From NCBI GenBank assembly GCA_000434195.1, contig HF994433.1, positions 1 to 5,029 of the forward strand: a stretch of 5,029 bases of DNA. Reading direction: 5' to 3'. A program made the position numbers and the translations under genes. Below, in pieces: positions 1-4,154 of the stretch. The notes beneath the pieces are model-generated. The model searched no databases. It saw nothing but the letters and a program-made list of their open reading frames with translations, and was not told the origin of the DNA. Origin of the DNA: Clostridium sp. CAG:780 (lineage in GTDB: Bacteria > Bacillota > Clostridia > TANB77 > CAG-508). Numbering within the stretch: the first letter of the stretch is position 1; each line of letters starts with the position of its first letter.

Positions 1-30
1 CTTTTTGTCTAACATTTTGGGTTCACTTCA
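1..30 (-). mobile_element. Terminal inverted repeat of an IS3-family (IS150-group) element; body lies left of window
   Basis: Read on the minus strand, these bases begin with TG and contain GTGAACCCAAAATGTTAGAC. As I remember it, the terminal repeat of IS150 runs TGTACTGCACCCATTTTGTTGGAC; the shared skeleton is TG at the tip, then TG-ACCCA, then TGTT-GAC. The TG end faces right, so the element would extend to the left, out of view, and position 30 would be its last base. No transposase or second end is visible, and the target duplication cannot be checked. The family assignment rests on recalled similarity, not on a search. Confidence 0.5.
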
Positions 31-76
31 AATATAAAACGCTCGACTTTTTACGTGGGAATCCCTTCTATTTATC

Positions 77-448
77 TTATTGTTGATCAGGAATAAAGAA
101 ATCTACAACACCATAGATTAAAGCACCAATTATAGCTGCAACCCAAGAAATTGAATATCCAGCAACAAAATACTGTGTTACATATAAAACGGCTACTGCT
201 AAAATGAATCCTACAAATCCTTTTCCGAATGCACTAGCATGTAAGCCAGTAAAGGTTGCTAGTAGGTAGTCTACTACAGTTAGAATAACTGCTGCTAAGG
301 CTAAAGCCCAAACATTACTTATTGTAAAACCTGGTGTAAAAAAGGCTGTTATTGCAAGAATAATTGCAGAAGTTACAAATCTTAAAATAACTTGACCAAA
401 AGTATTAGGACGAGCAGAACTTCTTGTGTTAATATTATTGTTATCCAT
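77..448 (-). CDS. Phage holin family (YvlD-like, four-helix) small membrane protein
   Basis: A 123-residue integral membrane protein. After a polar, Asn/Ser-rich N-terminus (1-15) come four hydrophobic segments at about 20-38, 46-66, 77-96 and 99-118. The pattern TPGF-IS, ALALAAVILTVVDYLL, FGKG-GF-LA and GALIYGVVDFFIP matches the small chromosomal proteins annotated as phage holin family 4 (PF04020), which includes Bacillus YvlD. Despite the name there is no phage context here and lytic activity should not be assumed; the cellular role is unknown. Residues 40-63 and 97-118 resemble each other (G-F/Y-T/S-IS, then VVD-Y/F), suggesting an internal duplication. The start is well supported by GGGGAGG (456-462) seven bases upstream of the ATG. 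The gene is divergent from the DUF421 gene. No convincing terminator lies between its stop and the IS tip 46 bases away. Confidence 0.85.
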   Translation of the reverse strand: MDNNNINTRSSARPNTFGQVILRFVTSAIILAITAFFTPGFTISNVWALALAAVILTVVDYLLATFTGLHASAFGKGFVGFILAVAVLYVTQYFVAGYSISWVAAIIGALIYGVVDFFIPDQQ

Positions 449-500
449 AAAAAAACCTCCCCATAATGTAATTTAATCATATTATTTGCAAAAAAAATAA

Positions 501-527
501 ATTTATTCATTCAAAAAATGAATAAAT
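501..527. repeat. Perfect 11-bp inverted repeat between divergent genes
   Basis: ATTTATTCATT (501-511) and AATGAATAAAT (517-527) are perfect reverse complements around a CAAAA loop. The repeat lies in the 127-base space between the divergent holin-family and DUF421 genes. A TATAAA (532-537) that could serve as the -10 for the DUF421 gene begins five bases after it, so it would overlap that promoter's spacer and -35 region. It could be a dyad operator controlling one or both genes. It is entirely A+T-rich apart from two pairs, so chance symmetry is possible. Confidence 0.45.
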
Positions 528-575
528 AAAATATAAAAGCTAAAAATAAATAAAAAATGTTGGGAAGTTTTTTAT

Positions 576-1289
576 ATGTTAGCAACTTTTATTAGATCGA
601 TTGTAATTTATATAATTGTATTAATAGTAATGAGATTAATGGGAAAAAGAGAAATTGGACAGATGCAACCGTTCGAACTCGCAATATCAATAATGATAGC
701 AGACCTGGCATCAATTCCAATGACAGAAATAGGAATACCAATATCAAATGGAATAATACCAATACTAGGACTTTTATTGATGCATTTGATTATTTCGGTC
801 CTAAACTTAAAGAGTAGTAGAATGAGAGAATTAATCTGTGGTAAACCAACAATATTAATATGCAAGGGAAGAATCGACGAAGAAAAATTAAAAAAAGAAA
901 GATTCACTTTAAACGAATTGGAAGAAAAATTAAGAAGCAATAATGTTATGAACATTGGAGATGTTGAATACGCAATACTTGAAACTAGTGGAGATATATC
1001 AGTAGTACAAAAGCCAAACAAAAGAGCAGCAACACCGGAAGACTTTGATATTATGCCAGAATTTGAAGGAATGGCATATAACCTTGTAATAGACGGAAAA
1101 GTAATGACAAAGAATTTACAACAAATTGGCAAAAATTATGAATGGCTAAAAAAACAAACAAACAAATTTCAAATGATGCCAGAAGAAGCTTTGATAGTAA
1201 CAGTAAACGCAAAAGGTGATTTCTATTGCCAAAAGAAACTTAGCAAAAAAGAACTAAAAGAAAATAAAAAAACAGATGGCAATTTTTAG
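576..1289 (+). CDS. DUF421 family (YetF/YrbG-like) membrane protein
   Basis: A 237-residue protein of the DUF421 family. The N-terminal third holds hydrophobic segments at about 5-20, 35-50 and 58-77, with the conserved RLMGKREIGQMQPFE motif (20-34) between the first two. The cytoplasmic part carries the family signatures GKPTILICKGRI (89-100), a helical L-R stretch to about 120, and NIGDVEYAILETSGDISV (126-143), then a second soluble part to about 220 and a Lys-rich tail. Length is normal. Biochemical function is not established; DUF421 is also found in the spore inner-membrane protein 2Duf, which affects spore heat resistance in some bacilli, but a spore role here is only a possibility. GGGAAG (562-567) lies eight bases upstream of the ATG. 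The stop is 14 bases before the DUF4363 gene, so the two are probably co-transcribed. Confidence 0.9.
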   Translation: MLATFIRSIVIYIIVLIVMRLMGKREIGQMQPFELAISIMIADLASIPMTEIGIPISNGIIPILGLLLMHLIISVLNLKSSRMRELICGKPTILICKGRIDEEKLKKERFTLNELEEKLRSNNVMNIGDVEYAILETSGDISVVQKPNKRAATPEDFDIMPEFEGMAYNLVIDGKVMTKNLQQIGKNYEWLKKQTNKFQMMPEEALIVTVNAKGDFYCQKKLSKKELKENKKTDGNF

Positions 1290-1303
1290 TCAGAGGAGGG
1301 AAA

Positions 1304-1705
1304 ATGCAGAAAGAAATAATAATTGTATTGATAATTATTGTGATAATAATTGCTGCACATGTGCTAACGCAAAACTACACAAAAAGTTGCGTAAAAGAAA
1401 TGGATATAAAATTGAGCGAGATAGACGAATATGCAAGAAGATTAGAAAAAGAGGAGGAAACGGACAAGGAAGAATTAGCAAATAAAATAGAAAGAATGCA
1501 ACAAGAATGGAGAAAAATGAATAGAAATCTAGCTTTTTATATAGAACATGATGAACTGGAAAAAGTAAATACATCGTTGACACTTATGAAAGGCTATTTG
1601 GAAATGGAAGACTATAGCCAAGGAGTGCCAGAACTTGAGAACTGTATTTACATTTTGTATCACATCCAAGACAAACAATCACTAAAAATAATAAACTTAT
1701 TTTAA
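1304..1705 (+). CDS. DUF4363 family membrane-anchored coiled-coil protein
   Basis: A 133-residue protein. A very hydrophobic N-terminal anchor (about 4-20, rich in Ile) is followed by a charged helical region (about 30-75, many Glu/Lys and a central Trp). The C-terminal half has the pattern LAFYIEHDELEKVN, an ELENCIYILYHIQDKQ helix and a short Ile-Asn-Leu-Phe end, which I recognise as DUF4363. No enzymatic motif is visible. The family is often encoded next to DUF421 proteins in Clostridia, as here, so it is probably a membrane partner of that protein; this partnership is inferred. The start is set by AGAGGAGGG (1292-1300), immediately after the upstream stop and only three bases before the ATG. 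The 3' end contains one copy of a 15-base repeat whose second copy forms part of the terminator. Confidence 0.85.
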   Translation: MQKEIIIVLIIIVIIIAAHVLTQNYTKSCVKEMDIKLSEIDEYARRLEKEEETDKEELANKIERMQQEWRKMNRNLAFYIEHDELEKVNTSLTLMKGYLEMEDYSQGVPELENCIYILYHIQDKQSLKIINLF

Positions 1706-1728
1706 AAAATTAGCCAAGACAAACAATC
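1666..1728 (+). repeat. 15-base direct repeat, copies at 1666-1680 and 1714-1728
   Basis: CCAAGACAAACAATC occurs twice, 48 bases apart start to start. The first copy encodes part of the HIQDKQS segment near the end of the DUF4363 protein. The second supplies most of the left arm, the loop and the first two bases of the right arm of the downstream terminator hairpin. CTAAAAAT follows both copies after a short offset, suggesting that the second copy arose by a local duplication of the gene end. Confidence 0.8.
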
Positions 1729-1748
1729 TTGGCTAAAAATTTATTTTT
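1710..1748. terminator. Shared bidirectional rho-independent terminator between converging genes
   Basis: TTAGCCAAGA (1710-1719) and TCTTGGCTAA (1727-1736) form a perfect 10-bp stem with a seven-base loop (CAAACAA). On the minus strand the stem is followed directly by TTTTTT, so it is a good terminator for the pseudouridine synthase gene. On the plus strand it is followed by AAAATTTATTTTT, a more distant U-rich tract, so termination of the DUF421-DUF4363 operon may be weaker. The synthase stop codon TAG (1733-1735) lies inside the stem. Confidence 0.85.
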
Positions 1749-2599
1749 GACAAATCGAATTTTATCTCTTTTTCAGACAAATAATTTAAGATTCCTGAGT
1801 CAGAAACAAAATTAAACTTTAAAAAATAACTAACTAAATTTTGAGTTTTGCAACTAAAATCTTTATTAACTTCATTAATACCATATTTTCCATCTCCTAT
1901 TATAGGCAATCCGATATGAGCCAAATGAGCTCTTATTTGGTGAGTCCTGCCCGTGTGCAATACAACATCCAAAATACTAGAGTTGGTTCCCTTATCAGAA
2001 GAGATAAGGGAGTATTCGGTTATGATACTTAAATAACCTTTCTTTGGACTGTCGCTAATATATACAAGCGACTTTTTTGTATCCTTAAATAAATATGCAT
2101 TTAATATTTTGTGACGTTCCTTTGGAATACCATAAACCCTACAAACATAATGCTTCTCAATTTCATGATTTTTAAACTTTTTAAGCATGATGTCTAAAGC
2201 TTGAGAGCTTTTTGCAAAAATGGTCAAACCAGAGGTATTTCTATCTAATCTATGACAAGGTAAAACTTCAAAACCGTACATTTTGCTTAAAGATGAAGTT
2301 AAAGAATTTGGACCAGTCACTTCTAATCCGATAGGCTTATTTACAACTAAAATATTATCGTCTTCATAAACCGTGTCTATGCAAACTTTGCCAAACAAAG
2401 CATCATCAGAAATATAGACAGAGACTGTATCTCCCGAATAAAGAGTCACATTTTCATTAATTCTAACATTGTTCACTCTAATATCCTTCTTTCTAAGAGC
2501 TTTATAAATAGAATTAATGCTTAAATTTGGAAACTCCTTTAACAACACACTATTCAATTTTTTACCATTATTTTTATTATCTATAATTAACGTTTTCAT
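1733..2599 (-). CDS. RluA-family pseudouridine synthase
   Basis: A 288-residue enzyme that isomerises specific uridines to pseudouridine in rRNA or tRNA. An S4-type RNA-binding domain (about 12-60; IYKALRKKDIRVNN and SGDTVSVY) precedes the catalytic domain. There, VNKPIG is at 86-91, HRLDRNTSGL at 116-125 with the catalytic Asp119, HTGRTHQIRAHL at 215-226 and IIGDGKYG at 233-240. These are the full RluA-family motifs and the length is normal, so it should be active; which uridine it modifies (RluD-, RluC- or YlyB-type) cannot be read from the sequence. The start is unambiguous because an in-frame TAG lies two codons upstream. There is no Shine-Dalgarno, and a promoter -10 ends only seven bases before the ATG. 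The gene follows the M23 peptidase by 38 bases, so readthrough from there is also possible. Confidence 0.93.
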   Translation of the reverse strand: MKTLIIDNKNNGKKLNSVLLKEFPNLSINSIYKALRKKDIRVNNVRINENVTLYSGDTVSVYISDDALFGKVCIDTVYEDDNILVVNKPIGLEVTGPNSLTSSLSKMYGFEVLPCHRLDRNTSGLTIFAKSSQALDIMLKKFKNHEIEKHYVCRVYGIPKERHKILNAYLFKDTKKSLVYISDSPKKGYLSIITEYSLISSDKGTNSSILDVVLHTGRTHQIRAHLAHIGLPIIGDGKYGINEVNKDFSCKTQNLVSYFLKFNFVSDSGILNYLSEKEIKFDLSKINF

Positions 2600-2606
2600 A
2601 ATCTAA

Positions 2607-2635
2607 ATTATACCGTAAATGTTACAAAAAAGCAA
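2607..2635 (-). promoter_or_regulatory. Sigma-A-like promoter of the pseudouridine synthase, probably leaderless
   Basis: On the minus strand, TTGCTT (2630-2635) is followed after 17 bases by a perfect TATAAT (2607-2612). Only seven bases (2600-2606) separate the -10 from the ATG, so transcription would begin at or within a base of the start codon. No GGAGG-like sequence precedes the ATG, in contrast to most other genes here. The -35 is a weak match. Confidence 0.55.
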
Positions 2636-2637
2636 AT

Positions 2638-3744
2638 TTATTCAACTGGCATAATTTCAAATCTTCTTTCAAAATCCTTTGTGTCATCATAAGCCATATA
2701 AACAGAAGACGTGTTCTTTCTCAAAAATTCTATTATCTCATACACATCAATCCAAATTTGATTATAACCTTCCTTTTGAACTTCATTAAAAATTAATTGC
2801 ATTCCAAAATGTAAGTGAGGAATATTAATGTTATTTACATTTTCTTTTGCACTATAACCTGTCATACCAAGATAGCCGATAACATCTCCAGCAGATACAA
2901 TTTGACCTTCTGCTAAATCTTTGGCATAAGGATGATCCTTTCTAAGATGAGCATAGTAGTAATATCGTTTCTTATCAAAACTTCTAATACCGACACGCCA
3001 TCCGCCATACTGATTCCAACCCAAAGATTCAACATAGCCGGACTCTACGGCAATGACCGGAGTGCCAATACTTCCAAGAAGGTCATTTCCTAAATGGACT
3101 CTTTTATACCCATAAGACCTAGCACTGCCAAAATCTTTATAATGGCTGAAACTATAATTTTTGGCAATAGGCAAAAAGGCTTTTAAACCATATTTTTTAG
3201 TATAAAACTTATTTCCAGAGCTGTCACTTGTCTCGACTTCATACTCACCAATAAATTCATGAAAAATAGCATCATAACTTTGATAAAAATACTTATATAA
3301 TTTCATATTAGAAGTCAACTCTTCCATGGTTTTGCCTGAATTAAGCTCAGATACTAATTTATCCAAATCGGATTGTTTAAACAATTTTAAATTACCACCA
3401 TACTTGCATCCTAAATAAGACATAAGCTCAATCCAATTTAGTTTAATAGTGCTATCTTGAGAATGTGAAGAAATATCTAAATCAGATAATTTCCTAAGTA
3501 AAGTAGCAGAACCATTGAACTCAACCCATTTAATATAACTATTAGAAGATTTTTCGGAATCTTTTGCAATATCTTCTACATTAACATTTGCAAAATCGGT
3601 TAAAGAGTTCTCCTCAATATCATTAACAGAAGGCTTCATTGCATTACTAAATCCAAAATAAACAAGAAGTAGTGATATGAAAATAATAAATGAAAAAAGC
3701 AAAAATCTTTTCAAAAGATTTAACTTGACAGACTTAATAAACAC
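2638..3744 (-). CDS. Membrane-anchored M23 family (LytM-type) metallopeptidase
   Basis: Using the GTG at 3744, this is a 368-residue protein. A single N-terminal membrane segment (about 13-33) would place the rest outside the cell. A clostridial-type N-terminal domain follows (about 70-170), with YIKWVEFNGSATLL and LNWIELMSYLGCKYGGN. The C-terminal M23 domain (about 204-322) has HLGND (His217, Asp221), the YYYAHLRK motif (His266) and IPHLHFG (His310 and His312), which together supply the zinc ligands and catalytic histidines. The family cleaves peptidoglycan cross-bridges or stem peptides, and this protein appears catalytically intact. It could instead act as an envelope-remodelling factor with another target. 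A longer GTG start at 3753 is possible but poorly placed. The gene lies 38 bases upstream of the synthase and is divergent from the adhesin-like gene. Confidence 0.9.
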   Translation of the reverse strand: MFIKSVKLNLLKRFLLFSFIIFISLLLVYFGFSNAMKPSVNDIEENSLTDFANVNVEDIAKDSEKSSNSYIKWVEFNGSATLLRKLSDLDISSHSQDSTIKLNWIELMSYLGCKYGGNLKLFKQSDLDKLVSELNSGKTMEELTSNMKLYKYFYQSYDAIFHEFIGEYEVETSDSSGNKFYTKKYGLKAFLPIAKNYSFSHYKDFGSARSYGYKRVHLGNDLLGSIGTPVIAVESGYVESLGWNQYGGWRVGIRSFDKKRYYYYAHLRKDHPYAKDLAEGQIVSAGDVIGYLGMTGYSAKENVNNINIPHLHFGMQLIFNEVQKEGYNQIWIDVYEIIEFLRKNTSSVYMAYDDTKDFERRFEIMPVE

Positions 3745-3750
3745 AAAATT

Positions 3751-3757
3751 CACCTCT
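3751..3757 (-). promoter_or_regulatory. Ribosome binding site that fixes the M23 start at 3744
   Basis: The minus strand reads AGAGGTG here, a good Shine-Dalgarno, and is six bases from the GTG at 3742-3744. The alternative in-frame GTG (3751-3753) is itself part of this Shine-Dalgarno and has no binding site of its own at a usable distance. The start three codons in is therefore preferred. Confidence 0.75.
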
Positions 3758-3767
3758 ATAAAAATAT

Positions 3768-3796
3768 ATTATAGAAAATGAATAATATTACAAAAA
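3768..3796 (-). promoter_or_regulatory. Possible proximal promoter of the M23 gene
   Basis: A perfect TATAAT on the minus strand (3768-3773) lies about ten bases before the ribosome binding site. The -35 at a 17-base spacing is TTTTTG (3791-3796), a poor match. In such A+T-rich DNA this could be chance. The better promoter is the distal one at 3875-3904. Confidence 0.3.
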
Positions 3797-3804
3797 CAAA
3801 AATA

Positions 3805-3825
3805 CTTAAAAGCAAAACTTTTAAG
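3805..3825. repeat. Perfect 8-bp inverted repeat in the M23 leader
   Basis: CTTAAAAG (3805-3812) and CTTTTAAG (3818-3825) pair perfectly around CAAAA. On the minus strand, in the untranslated leader of the M23 gene, the hairpin is followed by TATTTTTGTTTTTG. That makes it a weak attenuator-like structure. The stem is mostly A-U, so termination would be inefficient. Confidence 0.4.
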
Positions 3826-3832
3826 CCAGAGT

Positions 3833-3861
3833 TTTTAATTGAATATGTTATTCAATTAAAA
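3833..3861. repeat. Left copy of a 29-base palindromic inverted repeat
   Basis: A perfect palindrome: TTTTAATTGAATA, a TGT centre, then TATTCAATTAAAA. Compared with the reverse complement of 3989-4017, it matches at 26 of 29 positions. It sits between the distal M23 promoter and the M23 gene. It could be a recombination site, a dyad operator, or a hairpin in the M23 leader. Confidence 0.75.
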
Positions 3862-3874
3862 CTAACTATCTCTA

Positions 3875-3904
3875 TATATAGCACAACTGTAAGGAAAAAG
3901 TCAA
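3875..3904 (-). promoter_or_regulatory. Sigma-A promoter with extended -10, reading toward the M23 gene
   Basis: The minus strand carries TTGACT (3899-3904), an 18-base spacer and TATATA (3875-3880), preceded by TGC as in an extended -10 (TGCTATATA). It is the best promoter in the gap and would start transcription near 3867. That gives an M23 leader of about 120 bases containing both the 3833-3861 and 3805-3825 hairpins. It lies inside the segment bounded by the two 29-base inverted repeats. Confidence 0.6.
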
Positions 3905-3951
3905 TAGCTTAAAACAAAGAATTATAAAACTGTGGAATGGTGAAAAGTGAG

Positions 3952-3993
3952 AAAATCTTAGAAGGCAAAAGGACTGCGCTTCTGAGATTTTTT
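3952..3993. terminator. Terminator-like hairpin inside the inverted-repeat segment
   Basis: AAAATCTTAGAAG (3952-3964) pairs with CTTCTGAGATTTT (3979-3991) along 13 positions with one U-G wobble. Two further pairs (3965-3966 with 3976-3977) form next to a bulged G. On the plus strand the 3' arm ends in six T residues (3988-3993), the form of a rho-independent terminator. On the minus strand the U-run is shorter (TTTTC). No complete gene precedes it on the plus strand. Its likely job is to stop rightward transcription before the adhesin-like gene, or it is the relic of a lost gene's terminator. Confidence 0.6.
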
Positions 3994-4027
3994 ATTGAAT
4001 AACATATTTAATAAAAAAATCTTAGAA
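3980..4027. repeat. Long imperfect hairpin (22 bp, three-base loop) overlapping the terminator
   Basis: Bases 3980-4001 pair with 4005-4027 around the loop ACA, with two U-G wobbles and one bulged A in the run of A residues. The left arm is the same TTCTGAGATTTT that pairs with 3952-3964 in the terminator, so the two structures exclude each other. The right arm repeats AAAATCTTAGAA of 3952-3963. The centre of this hairpin is the right copy of the 29-base palindrome. Confidence 0.65.
3989..4017. repeat. Right copy of the 29-base palindromic inverted repeat
   Basis: TTTTTATTGAATA, centre ACA, then TATTTAATAAAAA. In reverse complement it matches the left copy (3833-3861) at 26 of 29 positions, including an unbroken 15-base core (3994-4008 against 3842-3856). 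In direct orientation the match is clearly worse, so the pair is best described as inverted. The two copies enclose 127 bases. Confidence 0.75.
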
Positions 4028-4119
4028 TCATTGTAAAATCAAAAGACGCAAGGAGAGAATACAGTCAAGCTAAAACAAATGAAGAAACAGATTTAGATAG
4101 TGCGTCAAGATGGATATAA
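4027..4119 (+). pseudogene. Decayed fragment of a prepilin-like surface protein gene
   Basis: In the frame ending at TAA (4117-4119), the sequence reads IIVKSKDARREYSQAKTNE, then ETDLDSASRWI and stop. The intact downstream gene has GIIQKSKDARRIASESAKNE at residues 36-55, so IIxKSKDARR is shared exactly apart from one residue, and the DNA is also similar there. The fragment corresponds to the segment just after the membrane helix of such proteins. It has no start codon, no ribosome binding site and no leader: the frame is closed by TAA at 4012, and the hydrophobic N-terminus is absent from the upstream DNA. It is probably the remnant of a related pilin-like gene left by deletion or recombination. 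The left edge is approximate. Confidence 0.65.
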
Positions 4120-4120
4120 A
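4092..4120 (+). promoter_or_regulatory. Possible promoter of the adhesin-like gene
   Basis: TTTAGA (4092-4097), a 17-base spacer and TATAAA (4115-4120) lie in the last codons of the pilin-like fragment, 34 bases before the ATG of the intact gene. Each box is a partial match in A+T-rich DNA. If real, the gene would have a basal promoter independent of the inverted-repeat segment. Confidence 0.35.
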
Positions 4121-4154
4121 ATTAAAAAAATAAAAAAACTTAGGAGGAAAAATC

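Noticed and set aside
55..68. GGGAATCCC palindrome as a terminator of the holin-family gene
   Set aside because: The arms are too short for a usable loop and no T-run follows on the minus strand.
77..448. Prophage holin gene as evidence of a prophage
   Set aside because: The family name is historical. No endolysin, tail or integrase gene is present, and the sequence fits the chromosomal YvlD-like members.
608..1132. Long minus-strand open frame opposite the DUF421 gene
   Set aside because: The plus-strand frame encodes clear DUF421 motifs. The reverse frame has no ribosome binding site and its Ile/Ser-rich composition is that of an antisense shadow.
1276..1485. Small plus-strand frame overlapping the end of DUF421 and the start of DUF4363
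   Set aside because: It has no suitable ribosome binding site, is low in complexity (runs of Asn, Cys, Arg) and overlaps two recognised genes in another frame.
3882..3950. A 22-codon plus-strand tail (HNCKEKVNSLKQRIIKLWNGEK, then TGA) just before the terminator-like hairpin
   Set aside because: It could be the end of a lost gene, since the hairpin begins two bases after the stop. But it has no start, no recognised homology, and overlaps the well-supported minus-strand promoter; it is too short to call.
3932..3950. GTGGAATGGTGAAAAGTGAG, resembling the GTG-rich repeats upstream of mraZ
   Set aside because: The GTG units are 8 and 7 bases apart, not the regular spacing expected, and no mraZ or division gene follows.
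4045..4106. GACGCA and TGCGTC as the closing stem of a riboswitch (c-di-GMP type considered)
   Set aside because: There are only six pairs with about 50 unpaired bases inside, and none of the conserved internal sequence of c-di-GMP riboswitches. The stretch is better explained as decayed pilin-like coding sequence.
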